A stretch of 64,000 nt of DNA from positions 124,001 through 188,000 of the forward strand of contig JAHLKC010000003.1 of assembly GCA_025449115.1 (NCBI GenBank), written 5' to 3'. Under the pieces are notes generated by a model, which worked only from the letters and a program-made list of their open reading frames with translations, was not told the origin of the DNA and made no database searches. Shown here piece by piece: positions 1 through 10,957 of this stretch. This DNA is from Chytridium lagenaria. Its lineage: Eukaryota; Chytridiomycota; Chytridiomycetes; Chytridiales; Chytridiaceae. The translations under genes and the position numbers were made by a program. Within the stretch, counting starts at the first letter, position 1, and every line of letters begins with the position of its first letter.

Positions 1-606
1 AGCTTGGGACGTAAGAGAGGCGATAAGGTCGCCAGTATCTATCAAGTTGAAGAAAAGTTGCTAAGGTGTGTTAATATAGAAAAATAACAAAAGCAACACT
101 CTAGAAGGAATAGCATACCGCAATCTCCCTAAAATTCTTCTCATTTTCCGACACTGATATTTCCACAGTCTCCACGTTTTTCCTTTCGGCCGACAGAGCC
201 GTGTCTGATTCAACGTCAAACACATACTTCTTTTCAAAATCCGCCAGAAATCGGAGCATAGTTCGGGATACACTCAGAGTTGACACAACTTCGCGAGCGC
301 GATTAAGGTATTCAGATAATTCATCTGACGTTTGAGCCTGTGTAAACATAATCAGCATAGAGCTTACAGTCAAAGTTTCTTACCTCCATTTCAAGACGTA
401 TGGAAGATAATAAATTTAGGTATGTTTTGATGAGGTTTAAAACATCTAAGTCGAGTCTACTTAAAATTCCATAAACATGAGCGTATGCTGAAGTAATACT
501 CAACTGCTGGAATAAGGGTTCCTCTCCATTCTCACTCCGAGCGTGCTCGAAAAAGTCTATGGCTTTTTTTCAGCGTCTCTATGGAGTTTTGAAGAAAGGG
601 ATCCAT
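1..606 (-). CDS. Unrecognised helical protein, cut by left edge
   Basis: I do not recognise this protein. The minus strand reads from an ATG at 606 (MDPFLQNSIETLKKA) into a Leu/Glu-rich helical protein. Exon 1 runs to about 400 and ends IRLEME before a GTAAG donor. A second exon starts after the acceptor near 335 (AQTSDELSEYL) and runs to about 117. A third starts near 60 (QLFFNLIDTGDLIASLT) and leaves the window. One base must be dropped from the T-run at about 561-567 to keep exon 1 open, since otherwise it stops after 24 codons. No signal peptide or membrane segment is visible. The helical content and Leu spacing suggest a small all-alpha adaptor, but that is inference. Confidence 0.45.
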
Positions 607-1023
607 TTTTGAAGATTTTATTCTTTTTAAACTTTATCATAAAAAACAGTAAGAATTTAAGATAAATGGAAAGAAGTTGCCACGTTAAGAAACCAACTCC
701 GTAGATAAATTATTAAAACCCACCTTCCACCATACATCTCGCAAACCTTACTACCATCCAAAACTCCTCCCTTCTACCTCCACCTCCTCCCCACACATAC
801 CAAACCTTTTCCCCCGCAAACAAAAAACCTCTCTCGCCGGTGCACCCCTCTCAACAACCTCAACAACTCGATCCACATCCTCACAGCATCCGCTCGATTT
901 AAGACAATATCGACTATATCCCATCCATGATGAAGAAGTCGAGTGGGGCCTTGAAGCGGGTCGAGGAGGTATGCGATGAGATCTGCTGGAAGGGCTGTCA
1001 GCATAGGAGGGAAGTCATCAAGC

Positions 1024-1700
1024 ATGGCTATTGAGAAATTTGTTGGAATTTGGACCGAACATGATGAACAAACAGTATCAGAGCTATGCGGATAAGACAA
1101 AGAAGAGGCATAAGGTGGGTAGCAGAGTTGAGGGTTGATGTGTATGGAGGATGTTGGCGGAAAGGATTGGGCCCGGAGATCGATGGGTTGGAATGATGAT
1201 ACTGCGGAGTCGGCAAAAAAAACTAAGGCCAGATATTTCTTAAAAAACCTCAGTCGTCCTCCAAGCCCTCCTCAAGCCATAGAAGTTCATCTCAATATGA
1301 AACACCAGTGTCTACAGGTAAGCATGGACAACGTCTGGGGAGGATTTCATTAACCTAACGATGCTTTATTTAAAAAGATCCAGACTTCTCAAACGTCAAC
1401 TTTGTCGCCCTTGGAAGATATAAGCGAAACCATGATATGATGAGCGAGATACTTGGCTTTGCTCCGTTAGGTAAGTCCCTCTATTATCCCACGTTTATCT
1501 TTATCTTCCATTCTAATCGCCTTCTTACGGAATTTTGTTTATGAATTTTCAGCTCCGTTGAAGAAGGAGAAGCGATTTATCAAATATACTCAAGCGACAT
1601 TGATAGTCTCCAAGCAGAGATCGAGGCCGTTAAAGCCGAGCACGAGAAAAGAATGGCATCCCCCAACTCCGACAATGCTGATACCGAAACCACACTGTAA
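1024..1700 (+). CDS. HMG-box/SMARCE1 (BAF57)-like protein, 5' end unclear
   Basis: Three pieces read in order. Around 1024-1115 is the second half of a probable HMG box: KFVGIW, then after a one-base frame change QYQSYADKTKKRHK, matching the W..Y..Y spacing of HMG helices 2-3. Next is a Ser-rich exon (about 1253-1320) joined by a GTAAG intron to an exon at 1378-1470 reading GRYKRNHDMMSEIL. The last exon (about 1551-1700) is a coiled coil (DIDSLQAEIEAVKAEHEKR) ending at TAA 1700. In animal SMARCE1/BAF57, a SWI/SNF subunit, the HMG box is followed by a RNH-x-LISEIL segment and then a coiled coil, so motif and order agree. The first half of the HMG box and the start codon are not resolved. Open but shifting frames upstream (about 800-1020) probably belong to this gene. 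If correct, the product binds DNA in a nuclear chromatin-remodelling complex. Confidence 0.5.
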
Positions 1701-1809
1701 TCATAATATACCAGAACTAGCTTCCAGCAATGTATATAATAAAAAGAAACCCAACACAAAAAGCATACGCAATCAACGCTTCACATTCCCTCATAAATCA
1801 ACTCTATTA

Positions 1810-3428
1810 TCAATACAAACTCCGCGTCGGGAACTTTAACGGCACGCTCAGCACCGCCTTCCTCTCCGTTCCCCCATCTGCCTTCACAGATTCAACCCTA
1901 CACCCAAGCTCCCTACACATACTCCCAACCTTAGTAACAGGAACACCCAGCACCGCCGCCATCCCATTCACATCCATCTTATAACCCTCAATCTTGAGCG
2001 CAAGAGCAAGGATATATGCCATCAGTTTATCATGAACACGTTCAGGGATTTGTAACGCGTAAAGGTGGTGGATTTGCGGGTTTTGTTCTACGAGTTGTTC
2101 GGTAAACTTTTGCGTAAAGGTTTCCTGGGGGATATGTTAGGTGAGAGACAGAACGAGTTTCTTACGAGAATTGCGGCGGGGACGTGTTCAAAGTATTTTT
2201 GGGCTTGATCTCTTTTGTTAAGAACGTGTTCGGTGGCTTTGAAGAAGCGGATCATGTATGAGAGATAAACAAGCTGGATATAGGTAGACATATCATTTAG
2301 AAAACAGATTCGTTCAATGGGATAAAACTTACATGCTGCACACGTTCTGTTTCTCCACCTCCCCGTAAGACATGCTTCTAACCTGTTCAAAAACCCATCC
2401 AGTCACGTCAGGAAGAATTTCTTTGATGCCAGCCGGCGAACTTTGCTTTTGCGAGCTGCTTTACAGGTACTTGGCGTAAATCCTACAATGTAATATCAAA
2501 AACATGTAATTTTTAGTGAACGAATACATTAGTTGGTGATAAACATAAATAGATAAGTAAGAGAAACGAAGATCTACCGTTGATGGAGCAATGTCCTCAA
2601 TGTTATAAACGTCTTCCGGACTTTTAGCTTCACGGTTGAAGGGCGGATAGGGCGGTTCACATCCGTAGCTACCACACGTTCATCTATTCCAAAAATTTGA
2701 GACCAAGTCAATAAGAAATCCCCATGAAACAGCTCCAAAAAAAAGTACCCTTAGTCTCTCCCGGAGTGGAATCAATCTGCTTCATCAATATATTATCCAC
2801 AGCTGCAAGCGAATCAGCAGACACCTTGTTTCGTTCCACTTCTTTGATTTGTTTCTTCTTTTTGACGGTTCCAAACGTCTCACCGAGGTTGATGACAGCG
2901 CTGGCATTCTATATAAAAAAAGGAGGATTTAATAAAACCGGACGGAGCAGAAAAAAAGGGAAACGTACCTTTTGACTGATGACTTTGGATTCTGCATTGC
3001 CGAGCATTCTGGGTCTCGCGATAATGCGGATGGCGGCGGATGCGGGAGCGAGGACGACTTTTTTGGAAGCGGGATCAAAGACACCAACGACGTATCTTTT
3101 CTTCGTGTCAATAACGTAAAGTAAAAAAAAGAAACCGCATAAAAAAAAACTACAGTCAAAGTCACCAAGATGATGATCCTAACCTAGAAAACGACTCCTC
3201 CCCTTCATCATCCACCTCAGACCGATATGCCACCTTATCCGAGTTCCCGCCCTTCAAACACATCACCATCCTCCTTTTCTTCTTATCCTGACTTCCCCCA
3301 CTTCGCTGCGAAAATGCTCCAAAGACAAGTGCAGACGGATTCGGTGGCTCATTGGTGAAGGTAGCAGAGATCGGGAGGGTCTTGGAAGTGGTGCCGGGAA
3401 GTACCTCGATGATGGCCTTTCGCTTCAT
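1810..3428 (-). CDS. RPA49: RNA polymerase I subunit RPA49 (POLR1E)
   Basis: This is a Pol I-specific subunit that forms the TFIIE/TFIIF-like heterodimer used in rRNA initiation and elongation in the nucleolus. Exon 1 starts at ATG 3428 with the N-terminal dimerisation domain. The second exon (about 3100-2968) reads KRYVVGVFDP and RIIARPRMLG. The third (about 2908-2752) carries NASAVINLGETFGT, a Lys-rich stretch and NILMKQID. Later exons give the tandem winged helices: FKATEHVLNKRDQAQKYFEH, then ALALKIEGYKMDVN, and the characteristic ending VPVTKV..RELGC...VPLKF before TGA at 1810. At least six short introns are visible. Frame changes are needed near 2660 and 2430, most easily explained as indels. 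Size and domain order fit the family. It is transcribed away from the WSC gene to its right. Confidence 0.9.
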
Positions 3429-3788
3429 GATGATGGATGGATTTGTCTTGATTTTTTTTCGTTGGGATTGTCAAGCGTCCATAGGGGAACCCTAAAGTAA
3501 AGGTATATCCTAATAATTCGTTCTAATGTATTGAGCGTATTCTAAACAGTAATCTAAAGTCTAAAACAAAACCAAAATATTACAGCACTAAAAAACAAAA
3601 ACCAGAATACTTGGAACGGAGATAATCCCACATGCAAAAGAGATTGATTAAACTGAAACCGAGAAAGATGAAAGAGAAGATTATAAAAAATGCAATAGAA
3701 TCACAATGTCTAAATACATCAAGAAAGCCAGATGAGCAAAATGGAGAAGAAAGGGTCCGAAAGATTTCTCTTAAAACGAACTGCCTAG

Positions 3789-5128
3789 TTATTTCCTTCC
3801 CCATCCATTCACTTCTGCCTGAACTTGATGCGCGTCCATATTGGTAATCATCGCAGCCTCCCTCGGATCCAACAACATTGACGAACCCGGCAACGTCACC
3901 ATACTAGCTGCCTGGGAAGAAGCCGACATGGGCGACATGGGCGACATAGGTGACGCTCCAGAACCACCATACGCCGAAGGAATAGTAGGAACAGGCGGTG
4001 CAGGGCTCGAAATAACCATGTTTCCGTCCATGCTCGCGATGGAGAGTTTCCGAGAAAGTGGGTTACGCATGGAAGCTTGACTGGGTGATCGAATTAAATT
4101 GTGGGTGGAGCCATTGTCATAGGCTCCAGAGCCACCATACGGATTTTCCTGCAGTTGAGGGGCGACTGTGGAAGCGTAGGAGGCGGGGCGAGGGCCACGG
4201 GATGCTGCAACTCCAGCTAGGCCAGAGTCGGAAGAATATCCAGTCGATCCAGGACCGCTGCCTGTAAAGCCTCCTTGCAGTTTTTGAGAAGTTGCTTCCG
4301 TAGCGTACTCGCGTTTTCTGCGAATGTAGCGGTAGGTGATCACTCCAAAGATGACGGCCAGGAGGACAATGACGCCTGCGGAAATTGCGGGAATCAAAAA
4401 AGTCGGGGTTCCTGAGTTGTCGGATGAGGAAGAGGATGCGGGCGCAGTTGATGTGGTTGAAGCTGGGACCGAGACAGAAGTCTGGGAAACGGCATTGCTA
4501 AAGACAGGAGCTGATAAATTGGAGGTTGGGCTCAACGCTGAGGTTGAGGCGACCGCAGATCTTGTAGAGGATAAAGGAAGAGGAGATGAAGTGGTAGCAC
4601 TGACAGACGATCGAGTCGTTGCTACTGATGTTACGCTGACCAACTATAAAAGAAAATAAATAAACCTTGAACTACCATTTAAGAAGCATACGCCGTCCTT
4701 ACATTATACACAACTGCGGCAACAGCATACGCCTGACCATTTGTAAACGATCCAGGGTTCCCACCACATACTGTCGTGCCATCAGCACATAATCTGTTGC
4801 ATCCCAAAGAAAGGTTGGCTGGATCAAAAAACAGTGTGAGGCCGCCGGTGGCGAGGACAGAATCAGATAACTGCACAGAGCATCTGCATTCGATCGTAGA
4901 GGTTTGAAAGTTTGGCGTGAGAATTATGGTCCTGACAGAGTTTCCGGTAGAAGAGGCGCAAGCCTGGACGCACTGTGGTGCAGTAGCTCCACCATCCGTC
5001 AAAGGTCTTGACCAAGCCGTGGATGCCTCAAATGGATATGGAATAGAGTCAGCGATGCATCCAATGACTGATCCCAGTTGCAATGACGTTGATGCCATTT
5101 GGGACAAGGACGATGCTGATGATGCCTT
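3789..5128 (-). CDS. WSC-domain, Ser/Thr-rich single-pass membrane protein
   Basis: The first visible exon (5128 to about 4712) holds a Cys-rich WSC-type domain, with GSVIGC at its start and CNRLCADGTTVCGG at its end. A GTAAGG intron (about 4711-4649) joins it to the second exon, which has a Ser/Thr/Ala-rich stalk of about 70 residues, one strong membrane helix (FLIPAISAGVIVLLAVIFGV), a basic stop-transfer YRYIRRKRE and a roughly 180-residue Ser/Pro/Gly-rich cytoplasmic tail. The order WSC, mucin-like stalk, one helix, short tail is that of fungal cell-wall stress sensors and related surface lectins. Such proteins sense or bind wall glycan and signal to Rho1/PKC. No signal peptide is seen. 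The exon is preceded by an acceptor-like TAG at 5129, so a 5' exon is likely missing from this call. The gene ends at TAA 3789. Confidence 0.75.
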
Positions 5129-5512
5129 CTAGCTGGTCTGATCTGGATCAGCCGTCAGTTCCAGTATCGCCTGTTTGTCTTTTGCTACGAAAAGACCCTC
5201 AACTTTCCGGAAAAGAATTTTCCATCACCAGAGTGAGGAGGACAAGTCAAATCTTCCTCTTTCTGTCAACCTTCTACTGCACACTTTGACGTTGCCCATC
5301 ATCCACATCCATCACGCGGCAATCCTCGAGAAAATGCACCTCTCATCGCACATCAATTCGACGCAGTATCCCCCACACTAACGTTGAATTGAGAAGATGC
5401 GGTGGTCATTCCGTTTGTTTAGTTAATTGTTCAATGGGCGTTGAGAGATTGCCATCGTCAATCCCTAGGTGGGATCTTCACATCCCACACACGAAACTAT
5501 TTAAAAACAGTA
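5129..5512. other. Intergenic/5' region without a supported gene
   Basis: This lies between the WSC gene (-) and the tandem repeat. It should hold the missing 5' exon and promoter of the WSC gene. Short open frames exist on both strands, but none has a clear signal peptide or a good splice join, so no exon is called. Confidence 0.4.
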
Positions 5513-5640
5513 CCATCCACCCCAAATCGTTACCAAAACAATCTCTTCCACCCCAAATCGTTCTCAAAACAATCTCTTTCACTCTCTGCAACCATCCACC
5601 CCAAACCGTTCGCCAAGCAATCTCTTTGACTCTCTGCACT
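5513..5640. repeat. Imperfect tandem repeat (minisatellite), about three units
   Basis: Three consecutive units share the core CCACCCCAAATCGTT (third copy CCACCCCAAACCGTT), each followed by a variable few bases and then CAAxCAATCTCTT. The second and third units add a matching tail CACTCTCTGCA / GACTCTCTGCA. Unit length grows from about 32 to about 48 bases, so the array looks like stepwise duplication. It lies just before the next plus-strand reading frames, and no coding role is supported. Confidence 0.75.
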
Positions 5641-5648
5641 GTGGGGAC

Positions 5649-6782
5649 ATGGAGCACTTAGCTGGCGACCACCGTCGCTTTGCTATGGAGGCGGGTGAAG
5701 TAACAGCTCTCTATCCAAACTCCAGCAGACACAAGATCAGACGCAGGCCTCGCCAACAAATGTCGATGACGGAAGCGACGTTATCAGGCTCCAACTGGCG
5801 ATTGATTAGAGAAGTTCAGAGCAGAAAGTCAGAAGCTCGCTGCGGCCAGACAATTCCCAAACCCTTCTTTCACAGCCAGTCAACCTTTGAAGTGAAAAGT
5901 ATTACGCCGGAAGAACGTCAGCAGCTTCTTTCTCGAGCAATCACGTTATCAATTTCCCGATCCTTCCTATAGCCAAGTTCCCTCACTCGACTTAAATGCA
6001 ATGCTGAATAAGGCACCCTGCAGAAAATTCATCAAGAGGGGCGCTTCCACGGAAGAAGATGATATTGATGTGGAGATGGAGGAGCAGTGTATCGCCCCAC
6101 CCTGTCGAATTTTGAAGAAACCTGTGTTACTCGGCTTCAATCGACCCATCCCTCCACTTCCCCCCATCTTTTCACCACTTTCAACGTCAACAACCGACCT
6201 CTCGAACAACTTCCTTGGGACAAGCCTTCAGGAAACGCTACCTACCATCGCTTATTCCAAAAAGAAGAGAATGCCATCCAGGAAGATGCCCGACCTCCAG
6301 CACAAACTCTTGGATTTTCTAAGGCCGGATCCAGACCCGCCACTTCTCTTCCTCATGGCCCTCGCAAGAAGACAGGGCCCACACGCGTGGCCTTTTTTCT
6401 CGCGGCAAGCCTGTGAGGAAGGCAATGTCCCTTCAGCTTCTGAAGCCTTTCAAGCTCCTAAACATTGAGCGGGGCAGATGCCGTTTGGTTTCACAGCAGA
6501 GCCTTTCAGTGTGACGGCATCGCTTCCCCTGCCACCACGTCGTTCACCTTTGTTTCTACTTTGTTCGACAAGCCTTCGTATGACGTTAAGAAGACTTGCG
6601 AGGAATCTACCTCGATCACAAGCATGGATGCTGACAGTTTAAGAAGGACTAATGAGGTCTTCACAAGGAATTGAGGCTCTTAAGGCTCAATTAAGCCAAA
6701 ACCCAAATATCCTTCTACAGCGCCCATTCTTGCACCGATCCGGGGCGTACACGAAAAAAAGTTTCGGGCGTTTGCCAAGTAA
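5649..6782 (+). CDS. Unrecognised, frame-broken coding region upstream of RCC1 repeats
   Basis: Three plus-strand frames are used in turn. They are MEHLAGDHRRFAMEAGEV and FEVKSITPEERQQLLSRA (to 5970), then NKAPCRKFIKRG with the acidic run STEEDDIDVEMEE (6001-6180), then LPWDKPSGNATYHRLFQKEE and onward. The stretch ends APILAPIRGVHEKKFRAFAK followed by GTAAG at about 6780. Composition is polar, Pro/Ser-rich and disordered. I do not recognise a family. The final splice donor points into the next exon and the RCC1 repeats, so this is probably the disordered N-terminal part of that gene. Several one-base frame changes are required, and it could instead be a decayed gene. Confidence 0.3.
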
Positions 6783-6937
6783 GTGATTTTTCAAAGACTT
6801 TTGAAAGTTATTAACATACTGGGAAGGGTGGAAATGAAGACGGAGAAATCGGACGGCCGAACTTCACGAGAAGCGCAACCGCCCATGGTCGGCGATTCGG
6901 TTGAGAGCAAGGGTCCAATGATGATGAGACGCTATGA

Positions 6938-8334
6938 TTGATTCCATTATTGCTGGATGTTGCATGCGGCTCAAATAACTCTGTCGCTATTACGAACATC
7001 GCAAGGTATATTTATTTGCTTGATTTCGCTTTACTAACCCAAATTATTAGCTCATGACGTGGGGCATGGAGCATCCTCTGGGCAAATGAGGAGTTTTGGA
7101 TTAAAGATGATGCGTCAACTGAAGGGACGGCACACGGGCTTTCGCGAAGATTATTGTACCGGACACAAACTTTATGAGAGTGGCGGCATCAGAAGTCGCA
7201 GGGTTTGCTCTCGATGAGAATGGGCAATGTAAGTAATTTGCGTCAATTTTATTCTTATTAAATCTAATGGGCGTTGGCTAAACATATTTTTTATTCAGTG
7301 TGGGCATGGGGAAGATTTAGGGTACACGTGTTCTTGATGACTTTCCAGAAACTGACTTTTGTAATTCTTGTATAGGATGTTGACGGCGGTTCGTTTTTCC
7401 TCCAAGACCGACCCATCGTTAGCGAGCCCGTTAACGTGTCTCATCTCTTCGGCCTCATGCGCATCATTGACATCGCGGTTGGTCATAATTTCATGCTTTA
7501 CTTGACTGAGGACGGTTGCGTGCATGGCTGGGGCGTTACTTCACTCGGATCGCTTGGTCCTGATTTTCCGAACGGCCGGGTAGCTCTCCCAAGCCCGCGC
7601 ATCAACCTTCCCGACGGCTTTACGGTTGATCGTTTGTTTGCGGGAGGCTACAACACTTTTATTTTGGGGACTTACTCTTGCGGCCGTAAGGCGATTCTTG
7701 CTTGCGGAAACAATAAGGAGGGGGAGCTTGGTGTGGGGATCCTGAACAGTATCAAAGAGTGGACGGAAGTGAGTTTCAAGGACTTTGTAAACTTTGATGT
7801 TGGGAAGGTTGTAGAAATTGCTGTAGGACTTGAGCACACTTTGTTCAGGACCATCGACGGCGACGTTTATGGTTGTGGTAAGTAACAGTTACTAGTTAAT
7901 ATGTTCATTAATAATTCACGATGGGTTATATTAATGCTTTGCCTTCAGGTACGGATCGGAACGGAGAGTTGGGATTAGAGAAAGGACATATGAGGAAATT
8001 CTGCCTACCAGCTAAAATAAACGTCGAACCAGCAATTATGGTATCGACAGGCACAGGCGGGTTCCACAGCTGTAAGTTTGTTATTTTTTTCTCGTATATC
8101 TTTAATAGAACCACCATAATGACTTTACGTCGTAGATGTCGTTTCCAAAGATGCTGAAGTTTTTGTTGCTGGTGCGAATACCCATTGGCAACTTCGATAC
8201 CATGGCGCTGCTGGAGGGGAGGAATTGATCACAAAGTTTTCGTGCAGGGAATTCGTTGTTCAGGATGAGAAGAGGGATGTTGTTTTTGCAACTGGAGGCA
8301 TCCAGTTTTCTGTTTGGGGTCTAGAACAGGATTG
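6938..8334 (+). CDS. RCC1-repeat (beta-propeller) protein, copy 1
   Basis: At least six short exons encode RCC1-type blades. Recognisable pieces are LDVACGSNNSVAITNIA (6945-7003), DENGQ|LWAWG joined across an intron at 7230-7300, DIAVGHNFMLYLTEDGCVHGWG (7468-7535), VDRLFAGGYNTF, EIAVGLEHTLFRTIDGDVYGCG (7816-7880), then NGELGLEKGHMRK and a final blade ending FATGGIQFSVWGLEQD at 8334. The repeating pattern of a hydrophobic strand, G..H, a hydrophobic strand, then DG.vy.wG defines the fold. Such propellers act as guanine-exchange factors (Ran GEF RCC1) or as protein docking platforms. This copy lacks the Lys-rich nuclear tail seen in the second RCC1 gene at 33187. Frame changes are needed around 7080-7150. 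The 5' end is unresolved and probably lies upstream. Confidence 0.72.
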
Positions 8335-8679
8335 ATATTCCACCACTGGTGCTTCATCCGAATAGGACGCAAAATAATTGCAATAAACACGTGCTGTATT
8401 GAAGGAGTATTTTGAAACGTGTGCAATTAAAACTCATTTCATATGTGCTGTTTGTTAGTCATACAGTGGCCTTGCAAAAATGAAATATCCTGCTGGCGAA
8501 AGCATTTGTAAGTCAAATTTCGAGAATATGGAAGGCTTATAATAAAAAAAAATTTTTTTACGGAAGAGTAATAATAGGTGATCTGCCATTTTTAAGTCGT
8601 CACCAACTCCAGCGGCTAATCATATGACGCATTGAACAAGAACATTTACTTTTAGGGCGTTTTCCAACCTTAAGATACT
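8335..8679. other. Convergent intergenic region
   Basis: AT-rich spacer between the 3' ends of the RCC1-repeat gene and the FAM177-like gene, with an A-run followed by a T-run near 8540-8560. It presumably holds both 3' UTRs. No gene is visible. Confidence 0.6.
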
Positions 8680-9333
8680 TTAATTTGCAGCTCGTGTCAA
8701 GTGCGCCGCCTCTGGCATGGTAATCAACAAACTCCCATCACCCCTAACTTCTCTGGGCTCCGCAGATGCAGCGACCTCCGCCTCGTTCCGCTCTCCCATA
8801 CCCACTTCCACTTCAGGCAACGCCACACGATCCACCTTCCTTCCCGCCTTCACATCATCCCCAAGTGCTAAAGTTAACTCTAAAGAAACTCGTTCCCTCT
8901 CGCGTTCCTCATCCTCCTGAACTAAAGCGCGCTGGTAATCTTCGGCGTCGTCGAGATAGAGTTCGTAACGAGATTGCGTGATTCCGAGAAAGTAGGCGAG
9001 ATGATCACCTACGTAATCGAGGCCCGCCGACGACGGAGTTGCCGACTTTGGATGCGCTCGAAAGCATTGCACGGAGACGACCTTTTGACTAGTAATATTA
9101 AGTTATGAAATAAAGAGAGAAAAAGTGTTCGCTGAAACCGCACCTTTTTTCACTGGGACTTCGCCATGTAAATATCCTCCTCCCTCCTCCACATCTAAGA
9201 CCCTACTTTCATTTCTACCCTCATTCGACATGGCCTCTGGCTTTTGCATGTTTGCTGTGAACGCCGGCGGTAGGTTTGTGGGCAAAGAGCGTGCCATCAA
9301 GGCAGATTTATAGGTATTGATTTCATCGCTCAT
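8680..9333 (-). CDS. FAM177-like protein, copy 1
   Basis: Exon 1 (9333 to about 9145) encodes MSDEINTYKSALMARSLP and ends EVPVKK at a GTGCGG donor. Exon 2 starts near 9090. It first reads GRLRAMLSSASKVGNSVVG, then after a one-base change GDHLAYFLGITQSRYELYLD, followed by an acidic, charged tail to TAA 8680. The segment of an alpha-helical LRA..S....VG, then (L/V)A..LGIT...Y, then an acidic helix is the FAM177 signature, a small eukaryotic family of poorly known function with Golgi/membrane association reported for animal members. The same block occurs in the second gene at 41969-43116. The frame change at about 9035 interrupts the conserved block, so I treat it as an indel. Confidence 0.7.
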
Positions 9334-9682
9334 GTTTGATCAATCAACGGTAGGAAATGTGATCTTAGCAGAGGAAGGGTGCTTATGTTGATGAGTGGAC
9401 TACAGCTGGATATATGGATGGGTAGAATAACGATGAAGGTGCTTTCTTAAATGTCAAAGATTGATATGTCAATCTCTAGGTACCTTAATGTCTAGTGAGG
9501 TTTAGAAACAACGAGGGCATCACACGCAATGAGGGCGCAATCCCATGAGGTTAGTGTTATGTCAGTTGTCACTAGCGATTGTCAGTTCCAAGCAAGTTGT
9601 CAGGTACCTTATACTGCTCTCCTGAGGCACAGCTTCGTGGATTAGACTACATTTTCTGAGCGCAAAGGGACCTATCCAAGAC
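9334..9682. other. Intergenic region without a supported gene
   Basis: This spacer holds the FAM177 copy 1 promoter side and the leader of the following open frame. I see no RNA gene, repeat or conserved coding signal in it. Confidence 0.5.
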
Positions 9683-10300
9683 ATGTCGCTTTCGGCCCTA
9701 CCGCCTGATATTGCCCTTCATATAGCTGTCACCAATCTTCCGCAACTTTCAAAGCACTTTCGAAGGAGACAGTGCTTTTCCTCAGACCTACCGTCGGACG
9801 TCAGCTCCACGACTTATTGGATGTCTACCTACACAGGTTTTATGCTGAATAAAGCAGAATTGGAAGTACAGGGCGGAAATTATGCTCAGGGGTGCTGGAG
9901 GTCAATTCGCATAAAGAGCCGCTTGTTTTTGTTGTGATCCTCCGAGAAATGTATCAACAGCTGGTCGATAATCTGAAGACGATAACGTCTGTCGACAACC
10001 GTGCCAATGCCCAAGAGGATGTCCGGACCTCCAAGTTTATTTTGGGAACACGTTAGTGCTCCGCCAACTTCTACATCGTTTTAGCTGAAAGGTGGGTGGA
10101 TGGAGGTGCAAACCTGCTGGAGCACATTCGGAAGTGCACTAGGTCGAGCCCGGCAACCTGCAGTTGATCGTACTTTGCGACCCATCTGAATGGGACGAAA
10201 TTGGTTTTGCACACATGCTAGTTGATGTTACGTAGCTGGTTTAATGATGTCCGCTCGACAAAATGAGCAGGGAGCTAATTATAGCGAAGGCAAAATATGC
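9683..10300 (+). pseudogene. Possible decayed F-box/ankyrin-type gene
   Basis: An ATG at 9683 opens MSLSALPPDIALHIAVTNLP, which resembles the start of an F-box (LP.dia..I). It is followed by weak, broken fragments: AELEVQGGNYAQG, VVILREMYQQLVDNL and VDGGANLLEHIRKC, the last resembling an ankyrin-repeat turn. No frame stays open for more than about 85 codons and I see no convincing introns. Chytrid genomes carry many F-box/ankyrin genes, so a degenerate member is reasonable, but the evidence is thin and this could be non-coding. Confidence 0.25.
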
Positions 10301-10957
10301 CAGTCGTGGATACGAGTCCGACATTTGGTTGTCTTGTACTTATACATAGTTCCCCCGACGCTTGTATATCTCAAACACGGTGGAGGGGAGTAGCGGGTCA
10401 ACATGAAGGGGAGGATGCAGAGCTATCGTATATTGCCGCTGCATAGTAAGTGTTTGATTAATTCCACTATACCATCCTCTCTTGTTAAAGATGAAGTGTT
10501 CATGTCCACTTTAGGAGGATCCTAGATTACTGGAACGCAGCCTTTAACGCGTCTTCAACCTTACTCCTATCCTCCTTTTCCCTTCCTTCCTTTTCGCATT
10601 ACCATTCAATTACTTTTTGTCGCTCAGCTTCAGTTCTTTTCTTCCATCTCCTCCGGTCTTTTTGCTCCCGTTTGACTTTTGCTTTTTTGTCGGTCATATA
10701 TTCCCTTTGTTTGCTTTTGATATTTTTGTTTGCTGTTGAATATATCCACCGAGTTTAACGTTTACACTTTTGTTTGTTTAGCACCACAAAGCACTTATTC
10801 ATCTTAAATCAATTTGAGAAACTAGAAGATTTCACGTTGAAGGCTGGACACTTCTACTTTGAGAAAGAAATGTATGTCATTGACCAGCCGCGTCTCCTCG
10901 AAATTTTTGGTGATACCCTTTCAGCATATTGCCATCAAGTAGCATCCACTCACTAAA
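10301..10957. other. Pyrimidine-rich promoter region of ABP1
   Basis: A long CT-rich stretch (about 10545-10750) precedes the ABP1 start, consistent with a promoter and 5' UTR. A 60-codon open frame at 10774-10956 ends just before the ABP1 ATG but has no recognisable content and is not called. Confidence 0.45.

Noticed and set aside
774..1100. 108-codon minus-strand frame
   Set aside because: It lies over the HMG/SMARCE1-like coding strand and has no conserved motif.
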